DNA of 64,000 nucleotides from Azospirillum endophyticum (GTDB taxonomy: Bacteria > Pseudomonadota > Alphaproteobacteria > Azospirillales > Azospirillaceae). The notes beneath the pieces are model-generated. The model worked only from the letters and a program-made list of their open reading frames with translations. It ran no database searches and was not told where the DNA came from. The translations under genes were made by a program, and so were the position numbers. The DNA lies in assembly GCF_016595245.1 (NCBI RefSeq), contig NZ_JAENHM010000088.1:103342-167341 (forward strand). Direction: 5' to 3'. Positions 44,101 through 53,626 of the stretch are shown piece by piece. Numbering within the stretch: the first letter of the stretch is position 1; each line of letters opens with the position of its first letter.

Positions 44101-45919
44101 TCCCGGCGATTCGGCGCAGGTCCTGCTGTCGCTCGACAACCTGAACGGCCCGTCCGGCGATTACACCATGACCCTGACCGCCGAAGGTGCCGTTTCCATC
44201 GTCCAGCCCGGATCGGGTGGCGAAGCGGCCCCGCCGGATCTGGCCCCACCGGATCTGGCCGTGCCGAAGCTGGCGCGCGGCAAGCGGGCGGCCGCCGGCC
44301 GGGTGCTGACCGCCACCAAGGTCGGAGCCGGCCATGTCACGCTGGACGTCAGCGGCCCCGAGGGCATCCGCGTCACCCGGCGCTGGGACATCACCGTGCG
44401 CCCGGCCTCGCCGCCGGTGTCCCGCCGCAACGCCGCCGCCCTGCCGACCGACAAGAGCCTGGCGGTTCCCGCCGACATCACCGCCGGCCTGCGGCCGGAG
44501 AGCCTGTCGATCGGCGCGGTGGTGGCACCCTTGCCGGACCTGGACGTGGCGGGTCAGCTCTTCGCGCTCGACCGTGCGTCGGCGGGCGGGGCGGAGCAGA
44601 CCGCCAGCCGCATCCTGCCGCTGCTGTCGATGAGCGACGTGGCCGCCGGCCTCGGCATCGCGCCGGAAGACCGGATCAAGGCCCGCGTCCAGCGCAGCGT
44701 CGACCGGCTGCTGACCTTCCAGCGCATCGACGGCGCCTTCGCCGCCTGGTCGCCGAAGGGTGATCTCGATCCCTGGCTGACCGCCTATGCGGTCGATGTG
44801 CTGGGGCGGGCCAAGGCGGCGGGCTACCGCATTCCCGACCAGCCCTATCGCAAGGGCCTGGACTGGCTGAAGCAGGCGATCGACAACGCCTGGGTCGAGA
44901 CCGCCGACCTGCCGGGGCGCGCCTATGCGCTCTACGTCCTGGCACGGGCCAAGATGATCGACGCCGGTGCCGTGCGCTATTTCCGCGAGAATTACTGGGA
45001 CCGGCTGCAGACCGATTTCGGCCGGGCGCAGATCGCCGCGGCGACCGCCGTGCTGGGCGACCAGCCGGGGGCGACGGAGGCCTTCTCCAAGCTGACCGGC
45101 GCCCGCATGGTGACGGCCAGCCTGCGCGACCAGGGCTCCTCGCTCAGGGACGAGGCCGGCGTGATGGTGCTGATGGCGGAGAGCGGGGCGGTGGACCGCG
45201 ACCGCATCTTCCAGGCGGCCGACCGGGTGGCGAAGACCTTCGCCGCCGTGCGCACCACCAACCCGCAGGAACAGGCCTGGCTGCTGCTGGCCGCCAGGGC
45301 GCTGATCGACCGGGCCGCGCCGATGAAGCTCGCCATCGGCGACCAGACGGTGGAGAACGCCAAGCCGCAGATCCTGGCCATCGACCCGGCCACCCCGCCG
45401 GCCATCCGCAACCTGGGCGGCGAGGTCCGGCAGACCGTCTCCGTGGCCGGCGTCCCCAACGACCCCGCCGGCGGGGAAGAGCAGGGGATGACCATCCGCC
45501 GCCGTCTGTTCGACATGGCCGGCCGGCCGGTCGATCCGGCCGGCATCCGCCACAACGACCTGCTGGTGGTGATCCTGGAGGGCGAGGTCGGCGATCCGCT
45601 CGACCATTCGGTGCTGGTCAGCGATCCGCTGCCGGCGGGCTTCGAGATCGAGAATGTCCGCCTCGCCAACAGCGGCCAGCTCGGCAAGCTGTCCTGGCTG
45701 GGCGAGCTGTCGGCCGCGCGCAACGTCGAGTTCCGCGACGACCGCTTCCTGGCCGCCGTCGACCTGCCCAAGGCGGCTCCCCGCTTCCGCCTGGTCTATC
45801 TGGTCCGCGCCGTCACTCCCGGCGATTTCGCGGTCCCCGGCGCCCAGGTCCAGGACCTGCAGCGTCCCCATCTGTCCGCCCGCACCGCCGTGTCCCGGCT
45901 GCGCGTGCTGCCGGAGTGA
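41108..45919 (+). CDS. Bacterial alpha-2-macroglobulin-like protein without thioester cysteine
   Basis: A 1,603-residue envelope protein. The N-terminus has a signal peptide; LAAC at residues 12-15 fits a lipobox, although AFA/A cleavage further on is also possible. Macroglobulin domains fill the first two thirds (YLYTERGIYRPGETVQLTAL is the typical MG signature). A helical domain follows at about 1150-1430 (FQRIDGAFAAWSPKGDLDPWLTAYAVDVL). Where protease-trapping members have CxEQ, this one has GGAEQT, with Ala at 1162, so no thioester can form. That resembles the YfaS-like branch. The usual partner, PbpC, is not adjacent. ATG 41108 lacks a good ribosome site. Confidence 0.88.
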   Translation: MLRALARVCAVLAACSGTLTVTQTFAADPPAEPVPFGVASVEVVAERDTPQACFTFTDRLERSRAVNYRDYVAVEPAVDGAAIARDRTLCVEGLQHGETYRVTLKDGLPGADGKRLPAADTREVQVPNRKSSLAFRGAGYILPRVGADGLPLRSINLDRAKLQVLRIADRALVEKIYFGRITQQMSDYDIGEILDKSGQEVWRGEMGIGNQPNRTVTTAFPIDAVLGKLEPGVYVAVAGADEIKPGGWDRKATQWFVVSDLGLNTILGQDSLVVFARSVQTAAAAAGVELRLVARNGTELGRLQTGEDGLGRFDLAALRAAGTEPVQALFAARGDGDFAVLDLTAGGAPPAEAQDKPVGVVRPAAGGLDTYLYTERGIYRPGETVQLTALLRDADLNPPPAGKQLTIRVLRPDGFEVERRSLTDSGAGGYATRIDLPMNAYPGNWIVTAHAEPDGPAIGKVEFLLEDFVPPRLDVALASPTTELASDGEAEIALDSHYLYGAPASGLPGELTVTLRAAANPYSNLPGYHFGLVQEDVKPARADLPGFITDSNGSARLKVKLPRPPDSTRPLEAVVRATLFDIGGRPVGRDFVLPVRHQPFAIGIKPRFEGDGVPEGATAGFDVIAVGPDGKPADRADLSYELFEEEYDYAWYEANGRWDYKVTVKDQRVTGGSLSAQAAAPASVETPVAAGRYRLEVFDPKTGVASSFRFAAGWWMTPTAGERPDAVDVSVMMPAYRAGESAWVFVRPPYDSQVLVAVADRGVTYAVTRAIGPQGAFLEIPVGQGWTSGAHVLATAFATSDPQSKKPPRRAVGLAWLAKDKAPRTLDIRLSAPAETEPRRAMTADITVEGVPEGKQAFVTLAAVDEAVMQLTDQPSPDPARHYLRKQPLSVELRDSYGRLIDPASLDAARPAAQPTPRLRQISGPVPPKSERVVSLYSGILTVGADGKVSVPFDLPDFQGRLRLMAVAWSEGRIGHAETQLLVRDPVVADAVLPRFLAPGDSAQVLLSLDNLNGPSGDYTMTLTAEGAVSIVQPGSGGEAAPPDLAPPDLAVPKLARGKRAAAGRVLTATKVGAGHVTLDVSGPEGIRVTRRWDITVRPASPPVSRRNAAALPTDKSLAVPADITAGLRPESLSIGAVVAPLPDLDVAGQLFALDRASAGGAEQTASRILPLLSMSDVAAGLGIAPEDRIKARVQRSVDRLLTFQRIDGAFAAWSPKGDLDPWLTAYAVDVLGRAKAAGYRIPDQPYRKGLDWLKQAIDNAWVETADLPGRAYALYVLARAKMIDAGAVRYFRENYWDRLQTDFGRAQIAAATAVLGDQPGATEAFSKLTGARMVTASLRDQGSSLRDEAGVMVLMAESGAVDRDRIFQAADRVAKTFAAVRTTNPQEQAWLLLAARALIDRAAPMKLAIGDQTVENAKPQILAIDPATPPAIRNLGGEVRQTVSVAGVPNDPAGGEEQGMTIRRRLFDMAGRPVDPAGIRHNDLLVVILEGEVGDPLDHSVLVSDPLPAGFEIENVRLANSGQLGKLSWLGELSAARNVEFRDDRFLAAVDLPKAAPRFRLVYLVRAVTPGDFAVPGAQVQDLQRPHLSARTAVSRLRVLPE

Positions 45920-45932
45920 CGTGAGCACGCGA

Positions 45933-45960
45933 CAGGGGATGCCGGTAACGGCGTCCCCTG
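45933..45960 (+). terminator. Perfect 12-bp hairpin with GUAA tetraloop
   Basis: CAGGGGATGCCG pairs with CGGCGTCCCCTG (one G-U) around GTAA, a stable GNRA-type loop, 14 bases after the macroglobulin stop. No U tract follows; it also lies downstream of the convergent small membrane gene. Confidence 0.65.
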
Positions 45961-45974
45961 GCCGCCGGTGATGC

Positions 45975-46163
45975 CTAAAGGTAGCTCTGCTCCCGCCGGT
46001 GATCCTCCCGCCGGCGGGCGAGCAGGGCGAGGCCCGCGGCGATCACCGTGAAGCACAGGGTCAGCATCAGATAAAAGGCCAGTGCGAGCCCGACCGTCAT
46101 GGTGCCGAGCAGCACCATGGCCAGTATCCAGACGCCCAGCGATACGATGGCGCGCGCCGACAT
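45975..46163 (-). CDS. Small two-helix membrane protein
   Basis: A 62-residue protein with two hydrophobic helices (about 5-24 and 26-47) and a charged, basic C-terminus (RRREDHRREQSYL). ATG 46163 has AGGAGA 7 bases upstream, which, with the membrane pattern, supports a real gene; the longer open frame to 46283 does not look like protein. The function is unknown. Confidence 0.6.
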   Translation of the reverse strand: MSARAIVSLGVWILAMVLLGTMTVGLALAFYLMLTLCFTVIAAGLALLARRREDHRREQSYL

Positions 46164-46539
46164 GGGTTGTCTCCTGTCCCCTGTCCTGATCCGCCTGAGA
46201 AATTCGACCCGCCCCGAAACATTCCCGGCCTTCCGGCCGGCTGCTTTCGGCCGCCTGTTTTTCGCCACGTCCGCTTCCCACATTCGATAGGAGGGAAGCC
46301 GGTGGCAAGCCTGTGTTCACCGCAAAGCCTGCCACGCTGTCGACCACACGGGGGCGCGGCATCCTGTCACTGCGCGGGCGCGCCGCACCCGTTAGTGACT
46401 GAACAATTGCCGCAAGCCGGTTTCGACGGCCGGTTCGTCCTACTGATTGGCCCAACTGATTTGTGAGGCCAACAAGTCTGTTGACAGCGTGCGGCATCAA
46501 CCTTACCTTTACGTAAACGTCAGGGAAGGAGCGAGCGGA
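46164..46539. other. 376-base gap upstream of the fatty-acid operon
   Basis: Contains the promoter of the small membrane gene on one side and of the MerR-led operon on the other (see 46481-46520). The middle, about 46250-46440, shows no gene, RNA or strong structure that I can support. Confidence 0.5.
46481..46520 (+). promoter_or_regulatory. Sigma70-like promoter with palindromic operator
   Basis: TTGACA at 46481-46486 and TACCTT at 46504-46509 are 17 bases apart. A perfect palindrome TTTACGTAAA (46508-46517), continuing as CGTCA, overlaps the -10 end and likely start site. ACGT-centred palindromes are reported for LiuR-type MerR regulators, so this is probably the autoregulatory site of the downstream gene. 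Confidence 0.6.
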
Positions 46540-47031
46540 GTGGATCGGCATTCGATCGGCAACGGCGCGATGGAGATGGGGGAGGGGGCCGGCATCAGCC
46601 GCATGTCCGATCCGCGCCTCGCCATCGGCGAACTGGCCGGGGAGTTCGGTCTGACCCACCGCACCATCCGCCATTACGAGGATGAAGGGCTGCTGGCGCC
46701 GGAACGGGTCGGCAGCACCCCCGGAGGCGCCCGTGTCTACCGCCATCGCGACCGCGCCCGGCTGGCGCTGATCTGCCGCGGCAAGCGGCTGGGCTTCAGC
46801 CTGGCCGAAATCAAGGATTTCCTGAACCTCTACGACACCGACGACGCCCAGATCGAACAGATGCGCTACATGCGCTCCATCGCGCGCCGGCGGATTTCCG
46901 CACTCGAACAGCAGCTTGCCGACGTCCAGCAGACCTTGGCGGAGCTGTGCACCATCGACACCCAGATCTCCGAGCATCTTCGCCGCAACGGCATCACGGA
47001 GACGCAGGACATGGAGGAGAAGCACTCATGA
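46540..47031 (+). CDS. MerR family regulator, LiuR-like
   Basis: A 163-residue DNA-binding protein with a MerR helix-turn-helix (LAIGELAGEFGLTHRTIRHYEDEGLLAPER) and a long dimerising coiled coil (about 110-150). No Cys-rich metal site is present, which fits the group controlling branched-chain amino acid or fatty acid oxidation. The GTG at 46540 has AGGAG 8 bases upstream; ATG at 46570, 46576 or 46603 would give a more typical N-terminus but lack ribosome sites. It overlaps the thiolase start (ATGA), so it is part of the operon that it presumably controls. Confidence 0.9.
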   Translation: MDRHSIGNGAMEMGEGAGISRMSDPRLAIGELAGEFGLTHRTIRHYEDEGLLAPERVGSTPGGARVYRHRDRARLALICRGKRLGFSLAEIKDFLNLYDTDDAQIEQMRYMRSIARRRISALEQQLADVQQTLAELCTIDTQISEHLRRNGITETQDMEEKHS

Positions 47032-48164
47032 AGTCGGTCGTCATCGCCGGTTATGCCCGTTCGCCCTTCGCCTTCGCCCATAAGGGCGAGCTGACCAAGG
47101 TCCGCCCCGACGATCTGCTGGCCCGCGTCATCGCGGCGCTGGTCGAGCGCACCGGCCTGAAGACCGACGACATCGAGGATGTGATCGTCGGCTGCTCCTT
47201 CCCCGAGGGCGAGCAGGGGCTGAACGTCGCCCGCAGCATCTCCTTCCTGGCCAAGCTGCCGCAGACCGCCGCGGCCACCACGGTGAACCGCTATTGCGGC
47301 TCCTCGATGCAGTCGATCCACCAGGCGGCGGGAGCCATCCAGATGGGCGCCGGCGAGGTCTTCGTCTGCGGCGGCGTCGAATCGATGACCCGCGTCCCGA
47401 TCATGGGCTTCAACCCGCTGCCGAACCCGGCGTTGAAGGAGTCCTATCCCGAAGCCTACTGCTCGATGGGCATCACCGCGGAGAATGTCGCCCGCAAATA
47501 CGCCGTCTCCCGCGCCGAGCAGGAGGCGCTCGCCGTCGCCTCCCATGCCAAGGCGGCAGAGGCCCAGGCGGCCGGCCGCCTGTCGGATGAGATCGTCGGC
47601 ATCCAGACCCCGGCCGGTCTGGTCGACAAGGACGGCTGCATCCGTCCCGGCACCAACGCCGAAAGCCTGTCGGGCCTGAAGCCGGCCTTCACCGCCGACG
47701 GCACCGTGACCGCCGGCACCTCCTCGCCGCTGACCGACGGCGCGTCGGTCGTGCTGGTGACGACGGAGGAGTATGCCCGCGCCAACGGCCTGCCGATCCT
47801 GGCGAAGATCCGCTCGGTCGCCGTCGCCGGCTGCGCGCCGGAGCTGATGGGCCTCGGCCCCGTCCCGGCCACCCGCAAGGCGCTGGCCCGCGCCGGCCTG
47901 TCGATCGCCGACATCGACATCATCGAGATCAACGAGGCCTTCTCGTCCCAGGCCATCGCCTGCATGCGCGACCTCGACATCGACCCGTCCCGCATCAACC
48001 CGGATGGCGGCGCGCTGGCGCTCGGCCACCCGCTGGGAGCCACCGGCGCCCGCATCACCGGCAAGGCCGCGGCCCTGCTGAAGCGCGAAGGCAAGCAGTT
48101 CGCGCTGGCGACCCAGTGCATCGGCGGCGGCCAGGGCATCGCCACCATCCTGGAAGCGGTCTGA
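47028..48164 (+). CDS. Acetyl-CoA acyltransferase (thiolase)
   Basis: Final step of beta-oxidation: cleaves 3-oxoacyl-CoA with CoA to acetyl-CoA and a shortened acyl-CoA. At 378 residues it has thiolase length. The nucleophilic Cys is in NRYCGSSMQS (C90), the His in ALGHPLGATGAR (H334), and the second Cys in TQCIGGGQG (C364). The ATG overlaps the stop of the MerR gene, with GGAGGAG 8 bases upstream. It forms an operon with the multifunctional enzyme and the acyl-CoA dehydrogenase that follow. FadA/FadI-type use in degradation is favoured over PHB synthesis by this context. Confidence 0.95.
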   Translation: MKSVVIAGYARSPFAFAHKGELTKVRPDDLLARVIAALVERTGLKTDDIEDVIVGCSFPEGEQGLNVARSISFLAKLPQTAAATTVNRYCGSSMQSIHQAAGAIQMGAGEVFVCGGVESMTRVPIMGFNPLPNPALKESYPEAYCSMGITAENVARKYAVSRAEQEALAVASHAKAAEAQAAGRLSDEIVGIQTPAGLVDKDGCIRPGTNAESLSGLKPAFTADGTVTAGTSSPLTDGASVVLVTTEEYARANGLPILAKIRSVAVAGCAPELMGLGPVPATRKALARAGLSIADIDIIEINEAFSSQAIACMRDLDIDPSRINPDGGALALGHPLGATGARITGKAAALLKREGKQFALATQCIGGGQGIATILEAV

Positions 48165-48190
48165 CGAACGGGATCGGGGAGGAAACGACC

Positions 48191-50545
48191 ATGAAGATCG
48201 AACGCGCCGCCGTGATCGGTGCGGGCGTGATGGGTGCCGGCATCGCCGCCCATTTCGCCAACGCTGGCATCCCCTGCGTCCTGCTCGACATTCCTGTGAA
48301 GGATGGCCCTGCCAAGGAGGGTGCCGACCGCAGCGCCATTGCCAAGGGTGCGGTGGCCAAGATGCTGAAGACCGATCCGGCTCCCTTCATGCATCCGAAG
48401 AACGCCAGGCTGATCACGCCCGGCAATCTTGAGGATGACCTCAATCTGCTGGCCGACGTCGACTGGATCGTCGAGGCCATCGTCGAGAACCCGGCGATCA
48501 AGGCCGACCTCTACAGGCGCATCGATCCGGTGCGCAAGGCGGGCTCGGTGGTGTCGTCCAACACCTCCACTATCCCGCTGGCGGTGCTGACGGAGGGGCA
48601 GGGCGAGCAGTTCCGCCGCGACTTCCTGATCACCCATTTCTTCAACCCGCCGCGCTACATGCGGCTGCTGGAGATCGTCGGCGGCGCCGACACCCGGCCC
48701 GATGCCATGGCCGCCATCGCCGAGGTCTGCGACCGCCGTTTGGGCAAGGGCGTCGTCCACTGCAAGGACACGCCGGGCTTCATCGCCAACCGCATCGGCG
48801 TCTTCTGGATCCAGTCGGCGGTGAATGCCGCGGTGGATCTGGGCCTGACGGTCGAGGAGGCCGACGCCGTCGGCGGCCGTCCGATGGGCATCCCCAAGAC
48901 CGGTGTCTTCGGCCTGATGGATCTGGTCGGGCTCGACCTGATGCCGCACATCGCCAAGAGCATGTCGGCCACCCTGCCGGCGAACGACGCCTATCGCGGC
49001 CAGATGCGCGAGCACCCGGTCATCACCCGGATGATCGCCGAGGGCTACACCGGCCGCAAGGGCAAGGGCGGCTTCTACCGCATCAACAAGGCCGGCGGCG
49101 GCAAGGTGAAGGAATCGGTCGACCTCCGGACCGGCGACTACGCCCCGTCGGAGAAGGCCCGGCTGGACAGCGTGTCCGCTGCCGGCCGCGACCTGCGCAA
49201 GCTGTGCGAGCATCCGGACAAGGGTGGCCTTTTCGCCCGCCGCGTCCTGGCGCAGACGCTGGCCTATGCCGCCAGCCTGGTGCCGGAGATCGCCGACAGC
49301 ATCGTCGCCGTCGATGAGGGCATGCGGCTCGGCTACAACTGGAAGCAGGGGCCGTTCGAGCTGATCGACCGGTTGGGCACCGACTGGTTCGCTGAGCTGT
49401 GCCGCTCCGAAGGCATCCCGGTCCCGGCGCTGGTCGAGACCGCTGCCGGCCGTCCCTTCTACCGGGTCGAGGACGGCAGGCTCCAGCACCTGACGACATC
49501 CGGCGTCTATGACACGGTGGTGCGTCCGGACGGCGTGTTGCTGCTGTCGGACATCAAGCGCGCCGCCGGCAAGCCGGTGTGGAAGAACGGCTCGGCCAGC
49601 CTGTGGGACATCGGCGATGGCGTGCTGTGCGTCGAGTTCACCAGCAAGATGAACGCCGTCGATGCCGACATCATGGCCGCGTACGAGAAGGCGATGCGCC
49701 TGATCGGCGATGGCAAGGGTGATTGGAAGGCGCTGGTCATCCACAACGAGGCCGACAATTTCTCGGTCGGCGCCAATCTGGGCCTCGCCCTGTTCGCGCT
49801 GAACATCGGCCTGTGGCCGCAGATCGAGGAGATGGTGGAGGGCGGCCAGCGCACCTACCGCGCGCTGAAATACGCGCCCTTCCCGGTGGTGGCGGCCCCC
49901 AGCGGCATGGCGCTCGGCGGCGGCTGCGAGATCCTGCTGCATTCCGACCATGTCCAGGCCCATGCCGAGACCTATGTCGGCCTCGTCGAGGTCGGCGTCG
50001 GCCTGATCCCGGCCTGGGGCGGCTGCACCGAGATGCTGGCCCGCCATCAGGCCAACCCGAAGGCGCCGCGCGGCCCGATGCCGGGCATCGGCAAGGCCTT
50101 CGAGATCATCAGCACCGCCACCGTCGCCAAGTCGGCGGCCGAGGCCAAGGAGCTGCTGTATTTTCGAGCCGGCGACGGCATCACCATGAACCGCGACCGG
50201 CTGCTCGCCGACGCCAAGGCCAAGGCGCTGGAACTGGCGGCGGATTACACTCCGCCGGAGAAGACCACCAGCTACGTCCTGCCCGGTCCCAGCGCCAAGG
50301 CGGCGATGGAACTGGCGGTGGAGGGCTTCGCCCTGCAGGGCAAGGTCACCCCGCATGACAAGATTGTCTGCGCGGCGCTGGCCGAGGTGCTGAGCGGCGG
50401 CGAGGAGGCCGACATCGTCAAGCCGGTCGGCGAGGATCACGTCCTGCGGCTGGAGCGCGAGGCGTTCATGGGGCTGGTGCGCACCGGCGGCACCATCGAC
50501 CGGATCGAGCACATGCTGCTCACCGGCAAGCCGCTGCGGAACTGA
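48191..50545 (+). CDS. 3-hydroxyacyl-CoA dehydrogenase / enoyl-CoA hydratase fusion (FadN-like order)
   Basis: A 784-residue multifunctional beta-oxidation enzyme. The NAD-binding motif IGAGVMGAGIAAHFANAG is at the N-terminus, followed by the dehydrogenase C-terminal domain (SSNTSTIPL, HFFNPPRYMRLLEIV, CKDTPGFIANRIG) and a second such repeat. A crotonase domain occupies the C-terminal part (NFSVGANLGLALF, GGGCEILLHSDHVQAHAETY). This dehydrogenase-first order is the reverse of E. coli FadB and is like Bacillus FadN. The gap after the thiolase gene is 26 bases with a GGGAGGA site. Confidence 0.94.
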   Translation: MKIERAAVIGAGVMGAGIAAHFANAGIPCVLLDIPVKDGPAKEGADRSAIAKGAVAKMLKTDPAPFMHPKNARLITPGNLEDDLNLLADVDWIVEAIVENPAIKADLYRRIDPVRKAGSVVSSNTSTIPLAVLTEGQGEQFRRDFLITHFFNPPRYMRLLEIVGGADTRPDAMAAIAEVCDRRLGKGVVHCKDTPGFIANRIGVFWIQSAVNAAVDLGLTVEEADAVGGRPMGIPKTGVFGLMDLVGLDLMPHIAKSMSATLPANDAYRGQMREHPVITRMIAEGYTGRKGKGGFYRINKAGGGKVKESVDLRTGDYAPSEKARLDSVSAAGRDLRKLCEHPDKGGLFARRVLAQTLAYAASLVPEIADSIVAVDEGMRLGYNWKQGPFELIDRLGTDWFAELCRSEGIPVPALVETAAGRPFYRVEDGRLQHLTTSGVYDTVVRPDGVLLLSDIKRAAGKPVWKNGSASLWDIGDGVLCVEFTSKMNAVDADIMAAYEKAMRLIGDGKGDWKALVIHNEADNFSVGANLGLALFALNIGLWPQIEEMVEGGQRTYRALKYAPFPVVAAPSGMALGGGCEILLHSDHVQAHAETYVGLVEVGVGLIPAWGGCTEMLARHQANPKAPRGPMPGIGKAFEIISTATVAKSAAEAKELLYFRAGDGITMNRDRLLADAKAKALELAADYTPPEKTTSYVLPGPSAKAAMELAVEGFALQGKVTPHDKIVCAALAEVLSGGEEADIVKPVGEDHVLRLEREAFMGLVRTGGTIDRIEHMLLTGKPLRN

Positions 50546-50561
50546 GGGGGAGGAACGAGAG

Positions 50562-52352
<1,791 letters not shown>

Positions 52353-52388
52353 TCCGTCCTGCCGCGCCCCAAGGGGCGCTCGACTTCA

Positions 52389-52434
52389 AAGCCGGTCCGG
52401 TGCCGTGGTTGGCGCCGGGCCGGTTTCTTTATTT
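52389..52434 (+). terminator. Intrinsic terminator of the beta-oxidation operon
   Basis: AAGCCGGTCCGG pairs with CCGGGCCGGTTT (two G-U pairs), followed by CTTTATTT. A smaller CGCCCC/GGGGCG hairpin precedes it at about 52365-52378. Confidence 0.75.
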
Positions 52435-52749
52435 CGGCCCGGCAGCGCATTTTTTACCAAGGTCCAGTACCGCATTCGCCTATTGACCTAAAATTATCAT
52501 ACCGCTTTGGAAATATCACTCCTGGGAAGTGCTCTCTCCGTCCGTTAGGCCTTCGGAGCGGTGACAAAAGTTAATTTCAGGTTGTCCGCCCTCGTCCCTG
52601 CGTGTTACATCTCAATAGAGATTACGTTTGGCCGGTGCCTGCTATATCCTTCGGATTTTAGGGAATATGCGGGTGGCGACGGCCCCTTCCTTTTCTCAAG
52701 CCCTCGACGGGCCTTTCGGAGGGGCGAGCATGGTGCGGGAGTTTGAGCG
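52435..52749. other. AT-rich leader before the response regulator gene
   Basis: About 315 bases of lower GC content with no open frame of note. TTGACC at 52483 followed by AT-rich sequence is the best -35 candidate but lacks a matching -10 at normal spacing. The length suggests a long regulated 5' leader or several promoters. Confidence 0.45.
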
Positions 52750-53406
52750 ATGAAGATCCTGATCGGTGATGATCACGTTTTGTTCCGGGAAGGTCTTCGC
52801 CGTCTGCTTGAGCAGCTTCGCGAGAATGCTACCTTCGCGGAGGCCAGCAATTTCGACGAGCTTCTGGATATGGCGGCGTCGACGGAACAGGCCTATGACC
52901 TCGTCCTGACCGATCTGCGGATGCCGGGATGGCCCGGCTTCTCCGGCATCGGCATGCTGCGCGATCGGCAGCCGAACGCCAAGGTCGTGGTCATCTCCGC
53001 ATCCGAGGCGCAGGCCGACGTGCGCGAGGCGCTGGAAAACGGCGCTGCCGGCTACATCCCGAAATCGTCCAGCGTGAAGATCATGCTGAGCGCGCTCGAC
53101 CTGATCTTCTCCGGCGGCATCTATGTGCCGGCGGCGGTGCTGCGCGACGGGGGCGAGTCCGACCAGCGCAGTGCCGGCGGCGGCGTGATCCCGCCGACCG
53201 ATCCGCAGCTGGAGCAATTGCTGACCCAGCGTCAGCGCGAGGTGCTGGACCGCCTGCGCGAAGGCAAGTCGAACAAGCAGATCGCCCATGAGCTGGGCTT
53301 GTCCGAAGGTACGGTGAAGATCCATATGACGGCGATCTTCAAATCGCTGGGCGTGCGCAACCGCACCCAGGCGGCGATGGCCTTCCCGCAGTCGCATTCG
53401 GCCTGA
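52750..53406 (+). CDS. NarL/LuxR-type response regulator
   Basis: A 218-residue two-component regulator. The receiver domain is at about 1-120, with acidic residues D7 and D8 and the phosphorylated Asp in LVLTDLRMPG (D55). A GerE/LuxR helix-turn-helix is at about 155-210 (LTQRQREVLDRLREGKSNKQ, then EGTVKIHMTAIFKSLGVRNR). No kinase is adjacent. Azospirillum FlcA, which controls flocculation and encystment, is a regulator of this same family, but I cannot say that this is it. A strong terminator follows. Confidence 0.93.
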   Translation: MKILIGDDHVLFREGLRRLLEQLRENATFAEASNFDELLDMAASTEQAYDLVLTDLRMPGWPGFSGIGMLRDRQPNAKVVVISASEAQADVREALENGAAGYIPKSSSVKIMLSALDLIFSGGIYVPAAVLRDGGESDQRSAGGGVIPPTDPQLEQLLTQRQREVLDRLREGKSNKQIAHELGLSEGTVKIHMTAIFKSLGVRNRTQAAMAFPQSHSA

Positions 53407-53424
53407 AGCCGCAAGTCCCGATCA

Positions 53425-53466
53425 AAGGAAACGACCCGCCGGAGCGCTCCGGCGGGTCGTTTCCTT
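53425..53466 (+). terminator. Perfect 42-base palindromic terminator
   Basis: A fully self-complementary palindrome: a 21-base left arm beginning AAGGAAACGACCCGCCGGAG pairs without mismatch, with its centre between 53445 and 53446. The outer A/T part gives the GGTCGTTTCCTT end expected of a bidirectional rho-independent terminator. Confidence 0.85.
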
Positions 53467-53504
53467 ATTCAGGCGTTTTTCAGGCGACGGGCTCCGTGTC
53501 ATAC

Positions 53505-53626
53505 GCGGTCAGAAAAATTCTGACCGCTGCGTTCATACGCCACGCAGGCTTCGCGCCTGGCGGCGCGCGCCCGCAGTCGCGGGCGATACCGGGTTCGAAA
53601 AGTCAGAACTTTCCGAATCCGGTATC
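53505..53626. repeat. Four-hairpin composite element
   Basis: Four successive stem-loops: GCGGTCAGAA/TTCTGACCGC with loop AAA (53505-53527, perfect); CAGGC/GCCTG (53545-53559); CGCCCGC/GCGGGCG with loop AGTC (53568-53585); and a 19-pair stem starting GATACCGG and ending CCGGTATC (53585-53626, one mismatch and one G-U). The last one overlaps the stop codon of the CBS gene and could end its transcript. The stems share GTCAGAA words, which suggests a mobile or repeated element, but no second copy is in the window. Confidence 0.65.

Noticed and set aside
40385..45928. An 1,847-codon open frame on the minus strand opposite the macroglobulin gene
   Set aside because: It is antisense to a gene with clear domains and signal peptide. 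The frame lacks stops because of strong G/C third positions in the sense gene; its residues are Arg/Gly/Ala/Val/Asp-biased, with no family resemblance.
47456..50512. A 1,018-codon minus-strand frame opposite thiolase and the beta-oxidation fusion enzyme
   Set aside because: Spans two unrelated sense genes with catalytic motifs intact and has shadow-type composition; an artefact of high GC.
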